A stretch of 64,000 nucleotides of DNA from Halomonas sp. (lineage in GTDB: Bacteria; Pseudomonadota; Gammaproteobacteria; Pseudomonadales; Halomonadaceae). The position numbers and the translations under genes were made by a program. Positions within the stretch are counted from its first letter, which is position 1. Every line of letters begins with the position of its first letter. Shown piece after piece: positions 53,133 to 62,646 of this stretch. Location: contig NZ_JAGOBJ010000011.1 of assembly GCF_017983445.1 (NCBI RefSeq), positions 62,001 through 126,000 on the forward strand, written 5' to 3'. The notes beneath the pieces were generated by a model. The model searched no databases, was not told the DNA's origin, and worked only from the letters and a program-made list of their open reading frames with translations.

Positions 53133-54701
53133 CTACCCTTCAGTAGAGCCGCCGGACTTGAGTGACCAGTCGCGCCAGCGAAGATCAAACAGATCTTTGC
53201 GGCGGTCTTTGAGGTTGGTCACCGAGCCTTCGGCACGTACCACGGTCAGGCGGGTCAGATCCAAATCCGAGAAGAAGATCATCTCGGTATTGGGCGTGGT
53301 TTCTGCGAGCACCGCGTCGTGGGGAAAGGCAAAGTCCGAAGGCGTAAACACCGCCGACTGGGCATACTGGATATCCAGATTCTCGATTGAGGGCAGGTTG
53401 CCGACACTGCCGCATAGCACCACATAGCACTCATTCTCGATGGCCCGAGCCTGTGCACAGTGGCGTACCCGCAGGTAGCCGTTCTTGGTGTCGGTCCAGA
53501 AGGGCACGAACAGGATATCCATGTCCTGGTCGGCCAGCAGGCGGCCAAGTTCAGGGAACTCCACGTCGTAACAGATCAGAATACCTACCCGGCCTGCATC
53601 GGTATCGAATACCTGCAGGTTGTCACCGCCCTCGATCACCCAGTCGCGGCGCTCTTGGGGGGTGATGTGCAGCTTGGCCTGTTTGTCGATGTCGCCGTCG
53701 CGGTGGAAGAGATAGGCCACGTTGTAGAGCCGATCGTCCTCGCCCACTTCGATCATCGAGCCGCCCACGATGTTGATGTTGTAGGACACCGCCATGCGTG
53801 AAAGCTCGGCCTTGAAGCGCTCGGTAAAGCTTGCCAGAAAGCGGATCGCGCCCATCTGGTCCTGCTGAGCGGCGCGATCCTGCAAGCCCATCAGCGGGGT
53901 GGTGAATAGCTCCGGGAACACCGCAAAGTCGCTCTGGTAATCCGACAGCGCATCCACAAAGTATTCGATCTGCTGAAGAGCCGCTTCCACCGAGGAAAAT
54001 TCGCGCATCTGCCACTGTACCGCGCCTACGCGCACCTGGGTCGGGCGCGTATCCAGTACGTTCTCGGCCGGCTCAAAGAGGATATTGTTCCACTCAAGCA
54101 GGGTGGCATAGCCTTTGGATTGCTCATCCTCCGGCAGATATTTACGCAACAGGCGCTTGACCTGGAAATCGTTGGCCAGCTGGAATGAGAGGATCGGGTC
54201 GTAGATCTCCCTGCGGGAGACCTTGTCGATGTACTGTGCCGGAGACAGCTCGTCGGCATGCTGGTAGTACTCGGGGATACGTCCGCCGGCAAGGATGGCA
54301 CGCAGATTATGCGAGCGGCACAGCTCCTTGCGCGCTTCGTAAAGGCGCCGACCCAGACGGTAGCCACGGTAGTCGGGATGGATCAGTACATCCAGCCCGT
54401 ACATTGCGTCGCCTTCCTGGTTGTTGAGGATGATCTCACGGTGGCCGATCAGGTCGTCATATTTGTGCGGGTTGGAAAACTCGTCGTAATCCACCTGCAC
54501 CGTCAGCGCGACGCCGACCAGGTTACCGTCGTCTTCAATGGCGATCTGGCCGTCAGGAAACTCCTGAATCAGTTTGTCGATGGTGTGCCGTGGCCAGGCG
54601 CCGCCGATATCGTGGTAGACCGCGTCCATCAATGTCTTGAGCTGATCGTAATCATCGCTCGTCAGGTTGCGCAGATTTAGATGCAGTTCTTCTAGGGACA
54701 T
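53133..54701 (-). CDS. GNAT acetyltransferase fused to carbon-nitrogen hydrolase
   Basis: 522 residues. Residues ~1-195 form a GNAT domain (GLDVLIHPDYRGYRLGRRLYEARKEL binds acetyl-CoA). Residues ~225-500 are a nitrilase-superfamily hydrolase with Glu in FAVFPELFTTPL, Lys in QAKLHITPQER and nucleophile Cys in VGILICYDVEFPELG. Such two-domain proteins are a known family in several phyla; the reaction is unknown and might be coupled acylation and amide hydrolysis. Monocistronic. TTTACTGCAGGAACCCC lies upstream; GGA is weak. Confidence 0.92.
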   Translation of the reverse strand: MSLEELHLNLRNLTSDDYDQLKTLMDAVYHDIGGAWPRHTIDKLIQEFPDGQIAIEDDGNLVGVALTVQVDYDEFSNPHKYDDLIGHREIILNNQEGDAMYGLDVLIHPDYRGYRLGRRLYEARKELCRSHNLRAILAGGRIPEYYQHADELSPAQYIDKVSRREIYDPILSFQLANDFQVKRLLRKYLPEDEQSKGYATLLEWNNILFEPAENVLDTRPTQVRVGAVQWQMREFSSVEAALQQIEYFVDALSDYQSDFAVFPELFTTPLMGLQDRAAQQDQMGAIRFLASFTERFKAELSRMAVSYNINIVGGSMIEVGEDDRLYNVAYLFHRDGDIDKQAKLHITPQERRDWVIEGGDNLQVFDTDAGRVGILICYDVEFPELGRLLADQDMDILFVPFWTDTKNGYLRVRHCAQARAIENECYVVLCGSVGNLPSIENLDIQYAQSAVFTPSDFAFPHDAVLAETTPNTEMIFFSDLDLTRLTVVRAEGSVTNLKDRRKDLFDLRWRDWSLKSGGSTEG

Positions 54702-54742
54702 ATCAGGGGGTTCCTGCAGTAAAAAGAAAACGACTCATTGTA

Positions 54743-55660
54743 TCATTGACGGGCACTGCTCGGCTTATTTGCCGCTACCCCACGTACCAATGGCCGGGTC
54801 ATCGTTTGCGCCATGACGACGCCGGCTAAAATGAGAAGCCCACCGGTAAAGTGAAAGCCCGCCACCTGTTCACCCAGCATCGCCATGGCGATCAGCGCAC
54901 TGAACAGCGGCATCAGGTTGATGAAAATGCTGGCCTGATTGGCGCCAATCTGGCGCACGGCGCGCATCCATAGATAGGTGGTAATGACCGAGGCGGGAAT
55001 ACCCGCGTACACGATCAGACCAATGTTCTGGCTATCTACCGGGGTCATGGGCCCCATCAGGTAGGGCGGGAGCAGAAACAGCACCGCAAAGCATACTTGG
55101 GCATAGAGCATCACCCAGGGCGGTAAGTTCATTTTCCAGCGCTTGAGCATAACGCCGTAAAGCGCGTAGCAACTGGCGGCGACCACCATCAGCGCATCGC
55201 CACGCGCCACTTCAAGGTTAAGAAGCGAAAGGGGATTGCCGCGGCCCAGTAGCACTGTCACGCCGATAAACGCCAGCACGCCACCCATTATACCGCCAAG
55301 TGTGGGCGGCTCGCGCAGGATCAGTGCGCTCAGCAGAACGGTCAATAGTGGCACCATAGCGGCCAGGATGCCCATATTGGTCGCCGTGGTGGTTTCCGCT
55401 GCCATATAGGCAAGCCCTTGCCATAGCCCCATGCCCAAAAGCCCGAGGGCCGCGAGCTTATACCAGTTTCGGGCTATTTCCTGGCGATGACGAATCACCG
55501 CGGGCAGCACGAAAGGCGTCATGACCAGAAGCGCCAGCAGCCAGCGCAGAAAGGCGATAGTGCTGGGTGCAATGGCGCCTACGGTCAACTGGTTGATGGT
55601 CATATTGCCCGACCATATGAGGACGGTGGCAAGCGGCGGTAGAAAGTAGATCAGCGGCAT
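54743..55660 (-). CDS. EamA/DMT-family transporter
   Basis: 305 residues from ATG 55660 (AAGGA upstream; an adjacent GTG is an alternative). Ten hydrophobic segments in two EamA repeats: LATVLIWSGNMTINQLTVGAIAPSTIAFLRWLLALLVM begins the first and DALMVVAASCYALYGVMLKRW the second. Drug/metabolite transporters export amino acids, nucleotides or other metabolites; substrate unknown. Divergent from fadH. Confidence 0.92.
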   Translation of the reverse strand: MPLIYFLPPLATVLIWSGNMTINQLTVGAIAPSTIAFLRWLLALLVMTPFVLPAVIRHRQEIARNWYKLAALGLLGMGLWQGLAYMAAETTTATNMGILAAMVPLLTVLLSALILREPPTLGGIMGGVLAFIGVTVLLGRGNPLSLLNLEVARGDALMVVAASCYALYGVMLKRWKMNLPPWVMLYAQVCFAVLFLLPPYLMGPMTPVDSQNIGLIVYAGIPASVITTYLWMRAVRQIGANQASIFINLMPLFSALIAMAMLGEQVAGFHFTGGLLILAGVVMAQTMTRPLVRGVAANKPSSARQ

Positions 55661-55778
55661 CACAGTTTTCCTTGTCGTTAGCCGGATAATGTTACGTGCT
55701 TTATAGCGTGTCGCAAGCGAAGACTGTACGCGGTGGCAAGGATGTCATACGCTTGTTTGAATAATGCCAAGGAGAACC

Positions 55779-57803
55779 ATGATGACCCGTGCGCCCGCTT
55801 ACCCGCATCTTTTCCAGCCGATTACGATTGGCCATTTAACGCTGCCCAATCGCATCCTGATGGGCTCGATGCATACCAATCTGGAAGAGGCGCCCAATGG
55901 CTTTGCCCGCCTGGCGGCGTTTTACGCGGAGCGGGCACGCGCAGGAGTAAGTTTGATAGTAACCGGGGGCATTGCCCCCAACCCGGAAGGGGCGGTGTTT
56001 CAGGGTGCCCATGCGTTAACCGATGAAACACATCTGGCGGAGCACCGCCAGGTGGTAGAGGCGGTACACGCCGAAGGCGGGCATCTGTGCATGCAGATTC
56101 TCCATGCGGGCCGTTACGCTTATTCTCCTGAGCTGGTAGCACCCTCGGCCATTCAGGCGCCGATTAACCCGTTTATGCCGCGCGAGCTAAGCCATGCAGA
56201 CGTTGAACAGCAAATTGCTGATTACGTTCGCTGTGCGTGCCTGGCTCAGCAGGCGGGCTATGATGGTGTCGAGATCATGGGCTCGGAAGGCTATCTGATT
56301 AACCAGTTTATCTGCCAGCGCACCAATCAGCGTGACGATGACTGGGGCGGCACGTTTGAAAACCGCATTCGCTTTCCGCTGGAGATTGTCAGGCGTATTC
56401 GGGCGGCTGTGGGTGAGCGTTTTGTGATAATTTTCCGCCTATCGATGATTGATCTGGTCGAAGACGGCAGCACGTGGCAAGAGATCGTCATGCTTGGTCA
56501 GGCGGTTGAAGCGGCGGGTGCCGACATCATCAATACCGGGATTGGCTGGCATGAAGCACGGGTGCCCACCATTGTGACCAGCGTACCCCGGGCGGCGTTT
56601 ACGGAAGTGACGCGGCGGATTAAAGCGGCGCTTTCGATTCCGCTGATTACCACCAACCGTATCAATATGCCGGAGATTGCCGAGCAGGTGCTGGCTGAAG
56701 GCCATGCCGACATGGTGTCCATGGCCCGTCCGTTTCTGGCTGACCCCGAGTGGGTGCGCAAAGCCGAAGCGGGGCAGGCGGATGAAATCAATACCTGTAT
56801 TGCCTGTAACCAGGCCTGCCTTGACCACACCTTTGCGGGCAAGTTGACCTCCTGCCTGGTTAACCCACGCGCCTGTCATGAAACCGAGCTTGTGATTGAG
56901 CCTGCCGCGATACCTCACAAAATCGCGGTGGTCGGTGGTGGGCCAGCGGGGCTTGCCACGGCAGTTACCGCTGCTAGCCGTGGCCATCACGTTGTGCTGT
57001 TTGAGCAGCGTGCGGCGCTTGGTGGGCAGTTTAACTATGCCCGCAAGATCCCTGGCAAGGAGGAGTTTAACGAAACCCTACGCTATTACCGCGTGATGCT
57101 GGAAAAGTACGCGGTGGACGTGCGTTTAAATACTCGTGCAACGCCAGACGCCTTGGCCGAGTTTGATCACATCGTCATGGCCAGCGGAGTGCGCCCGAGA
57201 ACCCTGACACTGCCAGGTGCAGGGCATCAAAACGTGATGAGCTATGCCGAAGCGATTGAATCTCCTCAGCAGGTAGGCCGCCGGGTGGCGGTGATTGGCG
57301 CGGGCGGGATCGGTTTTGATGTTTCCGAGCTTTTAGCTCATCAGGAACACCCGGCGCTGGATATTGATACCTGGTGCGACGAGTGGGGCGTTGATTTGGC
57401 CGTTAGCGAACGCGGTGGCTTAAAAACTCCTATAGCGCCGACAGTATCGCGTGAGATTGTCATGTTACAGCGCAAAACCTCCAAACCCGGCAAGTACCTG
57501 GGCAAAACGACCGGCTGGGTACACAGGGCTTCGCTCAAGGCAAGGGGCGTGACCACCCTAACCGGCTGCGAGTACGTCAAAATTGATGACGCCGGACTGC
57601 ATATCCGTCGCAACAGTGAAGACAGCGTGCTGGAGGTGGACAGCATTGTGGTATGCGCCGGCCAGGAGCCGGTGCGCGACTTCATTGAGCCGTTAGAAGC
57701 GTCGGGCAAGCGGGTACATGTGATTGGTGGCGCTGATGAGGCGGCGGAGCTGGATGCCAAACGCGCCATCGATCAGGGTATGCGCTTGGCCGCAAAGCTA
57801 TGA
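55779..57803 (+). CDS. fadH: NADPH-dependent 2,4-dienoyl-CoA reductase
   Basis: 674 residues from ATG 55779, preceded by CAAGGAG. FadH reduces 2,4-dienoyl-CoA from unsaturated fatty acids so that beta-oxidation can proceed. Domain order: Old-Yellow-Enzyme-like FMN barrel (IGHLTLPNRILMGSMH to MARPFLADPE), 4Fe-4S cysteines (CIACNQACLDHTF ... SCLVNPRAC), FAD-binding VVGGGPAGLATAV, and NADPH-binding VAVIGAGGIGFDVSELL. Full length versus E. coli (672 aa). Confidence 0.95.
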   Translation: MMTRAPAYPHLFQPITIGHLTLPNRILMGSMHTNLEEAPNGFARLAAFYAERARAGVSLIVTGGIAPNPEGAVFQGAHALTDETHLAEHRQVVEAVHAEGGHLCMQILHAGRYAYSPELVAPSAIQAPINPFMPRELSHADVEQQIADYVRCACLAQQAGYDGVEIMGSEGYLINQFICQRTNQRDDDWGGTFENRIRFPLEIVRRIRAAVGERFVIIFRLSMIDLVEDGSTWQEIVMLGQAVEAAGADIINTGIGWHEARVPTIVTSVPRAAFTEVTRRIKAALSIPLITTNRINMPEIAEQVLAEGHADMVSMARPFLADPEWVRKAEAGQADEINTCIACNQACLDHTFAGKLTSCLVNPRACHETELVIEPAAIPHKIAVVGGGPAGLATAVTAASRGHHVVLFEQRAALGGQFNYARKIPGKEEFNETLRYYRVMLEKYAVDVRLNTRATPDALAEFDHIVMASGVRPRTLTLPGAGHQNVMSYAEAIESPQQVGRRVAVIGAGGIGFDVSELLAHQEHPALDIDTWCDEWGVDLAVSERGGLKTPIAPTVSREIVMLQRKTSKPGKYLGKTTGWVHRASLKARGVTTLTGCEYVKIDDAGLHIRRNSEDSVLEVDSIVVCAGQEPVRDFIEPLEASGKRVHVIGGADEAAELDAKRAIDQGMRLAAKL

Positions 57804-57963
57804 ACGCGTTGATAATGGCGGGTGACGCTTATCCATAAATGACGATAGACTGGCTGATCCATCACCTTATTAAGCATAACGTGATGTTAAAGGCGCTAGT
57901 GGCACCCAGCTGGCGCCGTAACTGTGTTTGCAAAAGACAATGTCAGGGAAAAGGATAATCGTC

Positions 57964-59019
57964 ATGACGTCGGAGTGTACCCCCCGTTTTTTAGCCAGCG
58001 ATAACACCTCCGGTATCTGCCCGGAAGCCATGGAGTATTTGCTGGAAGCAAATCAGGACGATGATTTGGCGTATGGCAACGACCGTTGGACCGAGCGTGC
58101 CGCGAACCGCTTTCGTGAAATGTTCGACTACGACTGTGATGTGTTTTTTGTATTCAACGGTACCGCCGCCAACTCGCTGGCGCTGTCGGCGATGGGGCGT
58201 AGCTACCACAGCGTGATCTGCCATGAGCTGGCGCATATTGAAACGGACGAGTGTGGCGGCCCCGAGTTCTTTTCCAATGGTGCCAAACTGCTGACCTCGC
58301 CAGGGGCAAATGGCAAGCTGACGCCTGAAGGTATTGAAGCGTTAGTGACACGGCGTAGCGATATTCACTACCCCAAGCCTAAAGTGGTTTCGCTGACCCA
58401 AGCGACGGAAGTAGGCACGGTGTATACCCGCGAAGAACTGCTGGCCATTCGCGCGATTGCCGATAAGCATGATTTACGCCTGCACATGGATGGCGCACGT
58501 TTTGCCAATGCCTGTGCCGGTCTGAATGCTACGCCTGCCGAGTTAACCTGGCAGGTGGGCGTCGATGCGCTATGTTTTTCGGGTACTAAAAATGGTTTGG
58601 CAATGGGGGAGGCCATTTTGTTTTTTAACCGCGAACTGGCGGAAGATTTTTCATATCGCTGCAAGCAGGCCGGTCAGCTTGCCTCCAAGATGCGCTATAT
58701 TTCAGCTCCCTGGCTTGGGTTGCTGGAAAGTGGGGCTTGGCTTACCAACGCCCAGCATGCCAACGCCATGGCGCAATATTTAGCGGAAGGCTTGCAGGCG
58801 CTGCCGGGCGTTTCGCTTATGTTTCCCACCCAGGCAAACAGCGTATTTGTCGAACTGCCTGCCCATGCAATTGGTGCATTGAAGGCTAAAGGGTGGACCT
58901 TTTATACCTTTATCGGCGCGGGCGGCGCACGTTTTGTATGCGCCTGGAACACGACCGTTGAATTGCTCGATTCGCTGATCGCTGATGTCAAAGTAGCACT
59001 CAAAGAAAGCTATTCATAA
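57964..59019 (+). CDS. ltaE: Low-specificity L-threonine aldolase
   Basis: 351 residues from ATG 57964, with AAAGGATAA upstream; the frame to 57928 lacks a site. This PLP fold-type I enzyme splits threonine or allo-threonine to glycine and acetaldehyde. PLP-lysine lies in CFSGTKNGLAMGEA, the Asp-Gly motif in RLHMDGARFANA, and NGTAANSLAL binds phosphate. Closer to the Pseudomonas-type form (~346 aa) than to E. coli LtaE. A terminator follows at 59075. Confidence 0.92.
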   Translation: MTSECTPRFLASDNTSGICPEAMEYLLEANQDDDLAYGNDRWTERAANRFREMFDYDCDVFFVFNGTAANSLALSAMGRSYHSVICHELAHIETDECGGPEFFSNGAKLLTSPGANGKLTPEGIEALVTRRSDIHYPKPKVVSLTQATEVGTVYTREELLAIRAIADKHDLRLHMDGARFANACAGLNATPAELTWQVGVDALCFSGTKNGLAMGEAILFFNRELAEDFSYRCKQAGQLASKMRYISAPWLGLLESGAWLTNAQHANAMAQYLAEGLQALPGVSLMFPTQANSVFVELPAHAIGALKAKGWTFYTFIGAGGARFVCAWNTTVELLDSLIADVKVALKESYS

Positions 59020-59074
59020 GCGCTGCATGCTTAAGTGCTTATTCCTTCGCGTCTTTAAACTTATCGTGATTATG

Positions 59075-59099
59075 CCGCTACGCTTGTAGCGGTTTTTTT
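59075..59099 (+). terminator. Rho-independent terminator after ltaE
   Basis: CCGCTAC and GTAGCGG pair around GCTT, followed by seven T's. Confidence 0.93.
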
Positions 59100-59380
59100 A
59101 TAGGTGTTTTTCGATCAGATAACACCTTAACCATGATTTAAGCGTTAAACGCTTTAGGCTAGCTGTTTGGGCTTAAACTGTTCATGTATCAATTGCCTAT
59201 CGTTTGATAGCTATGCTCTGGGCTGCTGTTTGCAGGAATGTTGTGGCGTTGCGTTGAAGTTTTAGTCATCACATTTTGCTAATGCTGGCTACGCTAATAG
59301 AGCGACACCTCGTTCGGCACGCCACAACAAAAATACTCGTCTGGGTGGTGATTGCCTGGGGATGGCCATAGGAGAGTTCC
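59100..59380. promoter_or_regulatory. Promoter region of the yeaG operon
   Basis: 281 bp without a gene between the terminator and yeaG. A perfect palindrome AAGCGT TAA ACGCTT lies at 59140-59154 and may bind a regulator. In E. coli this operon depends on the stress sigma factor RpoS and on nitrogen control; I found no convincing sigma-54 box. TAGGAGAG precedes yeaG. Confidence 0.45.
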
Positions 59381-61303
59381 ATGAGCATCTTTGATCACGT
59401 TCAAGACCGTTTTGCCCGCGTTCAGCAAGAAGACATGAGCCTGGAAGAGTACCTGGCGCTGTGTCGTCGTGACCCAAAGGTCTACGCCAGCGCTTCCGAG
59501 CGTATGCTGGAAGCCATAGGCGAGCCTAGCGTTATCGATACCGCCAAAGACCCCCGCCTATCACGTATCTTTTCCAATAAAGTGATACGCCGCTATCCGG
59601 TGTTTGCGGAATTTCACGGTATGGAGGACGCCATCGAGCAGATCGTGGCCTACTTCCGTCATGCGGCCCAAGGGCTTGAAGAGCGCAAGCAGATTCTCTA
59701 TCTGCTGGGGCCTGTGGGTGGCGGTAAGTCATCGCTTGCTGAACGGCTGAAACTGCTCATGGAGCGCATTCCTTTTTACGCGATCAAAGGCTCGCCAGTT
59801 TATGAGTCACCGCTTGGGCTGTTTTCGCCTGAAGAGGATGGCGAGCTGCTTGAAAAAGAGTATGGGATTGCACCGCGCTATCTCAAAAGCGTGATGTCGC
59901 CCTGGGCGGCCAAGCGTTTAAAAGAGTGCGGCGGGGATATTTCCCAGTTCCGTGTGGTACGCCTTTACCCCTCTCGGCTGCATCAAATTGCCATTTCTAA
60001 AACGGAGCCGGGTGACGAGAACAACCAGGATATCTCCTCGTTGGTCGGTAAGGTCGATATCCGCCAGCTTGAGCTTTACTCCCAGGATGACCCGGATGCC
60101 TACAGCTTCTCGGGCGGGCTGTGCCGCGCCAACCAGGGGCTAATGGAGTTCGTTGAAATGTTTAAAGCGCCGATCAAGGTGCTTCATCCGCTCTTAACGG
60201 CGACTCAGGAAGGCAACTACAACCCGACCGAAGGCATGGGCGCCATCCCGTTTGACGGCGTGATTCTGGCCCACTCCAATGAATCCGAATGGCAGGCGTT
60301 TCGTAACAACCGCAACAACGAGGCGTTTTTGGATCGGGTATATATCGTCAAGGTGCCTTACTGCCTGCGGGTGTCCGAAGAGATCAAGATTTACCAGAAG
60401 CTCCTCGAAGATTCATCACTCAACGCCGCTCCATGTGCGCCGGATACCCTGCGCATGCTGGCCCAGTTCTCGGTGCTATCGCGTTTGAAAGTGCCCGAGA
60501 ACTCGAGCATTTACTCTAAAATGCGTGTCTATGACGGTGAAAACCTCAAGGATACCGACCCGCGTGCTAAGTCGATTCAGGAATACCGTGACGCTGCCGG
60601 TGTAGATGAAGGCATGCAGGGGCTTTCCACCCGGTTTGCCTTCAAGATCCTCTCAAAGGTATTCAACTTCGACGGCACCGAAGTCTCGGCCAACCCGGTG
60701 CATCTGCTGTACGTGCTGGAACAAGCCCTTGAGCGAGAACAGCTGCCCTCGGAAGTATTCGAGCGCTACCTAGGCTTTATTAAAGAGTTTCTGGCGCCGC
60801 GCTACGTGGAATTTATCGGTAAAGAGATTCAAACGGCCTACCTTGAATCCTACAGTGAATACGGCCAGAACATTTTTGACCGCTACGTCACTTACGCTGA
60901 TTTCTGGATTCAGGATCAAGAGTACCGCGACCCTGAAACCGGCGAACTGCTCAACCGCCAGTCGCTCAATGAAGAGCTTGAGAAAATCGAGAAGCCCGCG
61001 GGTATCTCCAACCCTAAAGACTTCCGTCATGAGGTGGTCAACTTTGTACTGCGTGCGCGTGCCCAGAATAACGGCATGAATCCAAGCTGGCAGTCCTATG
61101 AGAAGCTCAAAGGCGTGATCGAGCACAAGATGTTTGCCAATACCGAAGAGCTTCTGCCGGTGATCTCGTTTAACGCCAAAGCGTCGAAATCGGATCAGAA
61201 TAAGCATGAAGACTTTGTAGAGCGCATGGTCGAGCGGGGCTATACCGAGAAACAGGTACGCTTACTTTCCGAGTGGTATCTGCGCGTACGCAAGTCTCAG
61301 TAG
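59381..61303 (+). CDS. yeaG: PrkA-family serine protein kinase YeaG
   Basis: 640 residues. An AAA+-like N-terminal domain with Walker A GPVGGGKSS (residues 110-118) and a C-terminal PrkA domain. YeaG is a stress-responsive protein kinase (starvation, stationary phase). HSNESEWQAFRNNRNNEAFLDRVYIVKVPYCLR is characteristic. First gene of the yeaG-yeaH-spoVR cluster, which is widely conserved in proteobacteria; yeaH begins 32 bp after its stop. Confidence 0.96.
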   Translation: MSIFDHVQDRFARVQQEDMSLEEYLALCRRDPKVYASASERMLEAIGEPSVIDTAKDPRLSRIFSNKVIRRYPVFAEFHGMEDAIEQIVAYFRHAAQGLEERKQILYLLGPVGGGKSSLAERLKLLMERIPFYAIKGSPVYESPLGLFSPEEDGELLEKEYGIAPRYLKSVMSPWAAKRLKECGGDISQFRVVRLYPSRLHQIAISKTEPGDENNQDISSLVGKVDIRQLELYSQDDPDAYSFSGGLCRANQGLMEFVEMFKAPIKVLHPLLTATQEGNYNPTEGMGAIPFDGVILAHSNESEWQAFRNNRNNEAFLDRVYIVKVPYCLRVSEEIKIYQKLLEDSSLNAAPCAPDTLRMLAQFSVLSRLKVPENSSIYSKMRVYDGENLKDTDPRAKSIQEYRDAAGVDEGMQGLSTRFAFKILSKVFNFDGTEVSANPVHLLYVLEQALEREQLPSEVFERYLGFIKEFLAPRYVEFIGKEIQTAYLESYSEYGQNIFDRYVTYADFWIQDQEYRDPETGELLNRQSLNEELEKIEKPAGISNPKDFRHEVVNFVLRARAQNNGMNPSWQSYEKLKGVIEHKMFANTEELLPVISFNAKASKSDQNKHEDFVERMVERGYTEKQVRLLSEWYLRVRKSQ

Positions 61304-61335
61304 TGGCAAAGACTCTTGGCGGTTAGGGAGGTCGT

Positions 61336-62625
61336 ATGACCTACTTTATTGATCGAAGGCCAAATGCAAAGCATAAAAGCGCGGTTAATCGGCAGCGCTT
61401 TTTGGAGCGCTATCGCAAGCATATCAAGCGCTCGGTCGAGGAGGCGGTTAATCGGCGCTCGATTACGGACATGGAGCGTGGTGAAAAAATCTCTATTCCA
61501 GCCAAGGATATCTCTGAGCCGGTGTTCCAGCATGGCCCCGGCGGGGCGCGCAATATTGTCGCGCCAGGTAATAAAGAGTTTTTGCCGGGCGATAAAATTC
61601 GCCGCCCAGGCGGACAGGGCGGCGGTAGCGGCGCTGGTGAAGGTAGTGCTTCCAATCAGGGCGAAGGGGATGACGAATTTGCGTTTACGCTTAGCCGGGA
61701 GGAGTTTTTAGAGTTTGTCTTTGATGGCCTGGAGCTTCCTCATCTGCAGCGCAAGCCGCTTAAGTCGTTGGAAGAGATCAAAATGGTGCGTGCAGGGCTT
61801 TCCAGGGATGGCGTGCCTGCGCGTATCAGTATTACCCGCTCCATGCGTGAAGCCTACGCAAGGCGCATTGCCATGCGGGCACCCATCAAACGTGCGTTGA
61901 AAGAGGCCCAGAAAGCTCTGGAAGAGGAAGAGCGTAAAGACACCGTGCTGCGTAACCCTGCACGAATTGTCGAGCTTAAAGCCGAGATAGAGCGTCTGGA
62001 GAAGCGCATCGAGGCCGTGCCGTTTATTGATACCTACGATTTACGCTATCACCAGTTAAGCGCCCAGCCGCAGCCTTCAAGCCAGGCAGTGATGTTCTGT
62101 GTCATGGATGTATCGGGCTCAATGACGCAAAACCATAAAGACATCGCCAAGCGCTTTTTCCTGTTGCTGTATCTGTTTCTGGAAAAACATTATGAAAAAG
62201 TGGAGCTGGTGTTTGTGCGCCATCATACCGCCGCAAGAGAGGTCAGCGAGGAGGAGTTTTTCTATTCCCGAGAAACGGGAGGCACGATTGTTTCAAGCGC
62301 GCTGACGCTGGTAAACAAAATTATCCAGGCGCGTTACCCAGCCGAAAAGTGGAATCTTTACGTGGCGCAGGCCTCTGATGGAGATAATTGGGACGATGAC
62401 TCCAATACTTGCCGCGATTTGCTGATTAAACAATTGATGCCGCAGCTGCAGTACTACGCCTATGTGGAGATCACGCCCCATGACCATCAATCTCTTTGGC
62501 ATGAGTATCAGAGCGTAGCGGAACACTTTCCAGAACGCTTTGCGATGCAGCAAATTGTTGGAGCCGGCGATATTTATCCCGTGTTTCGTGAGCTGTTTAA
62601 ACGCCGCTTAAATCAAGCGCGTTAA
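61336..62625 (+). CDS. yeaH: YeaH/YhbH family protein (DUF444)
   Basis: 429 residues. The N-terminus [40 protein letters not shown] is diagnostic. The C-terminal half has a von Willebrand factor A-like fold with MIDAS motif [16 protein letters not shown] Gly-rich linker ([14 protein letters not shown]) sits around residue 95. Works with YeaG in an unknown stress pathway. AGGGAGG precedes the ATG. spoVR begins 21 bp downstream. Confidence 0.95.
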   Translation: MTYFIDRRPNAKHKSAVNRQRFLERYRKHIKRSVEEAVNRRSITDMERGEKISIPAKDISEPVFQHGPGGARNIVAPGNKEFLPGDKIRRPGGQGGGSGAGEGSASNQGEGDDEFAFTLSREEFLEFVFDGLELPHLQRKPLKSLEEIKMVRAGLSRDGVPARISITRSMREAYARRIAMRAPIKRALKEAQKALEEEERKDTVLRNPARIVELKAEIERLEKRIEAVPFIDTYDLRYHQLSAQPQPSSQAVMFCVMDVSGSMTQNHKDIAKRFFLLLYLFLEKHYEKVELVFVRHHTAAREVSEEEFFYSRETGGTIVSSALTLVNKIIQARYPAEKWNLYVAQASDGDNWDDDSNTCRDLLIKQLMPQLQYYAYVEITPHDHQSLWHEYQSVAEHFPERFAMQQIVGAGDIYPVFRELFKRRLNQAR

Positions 62626-62646
62626 CCGCGTATCGAGGAGTGCGCC

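Noticed and set aside
59200..59260. Sigma-54 promoter before yeaG
   Set aside because: TGGCG and TTGCG-like strings occur but not with the required spacing and GG/GC pair.
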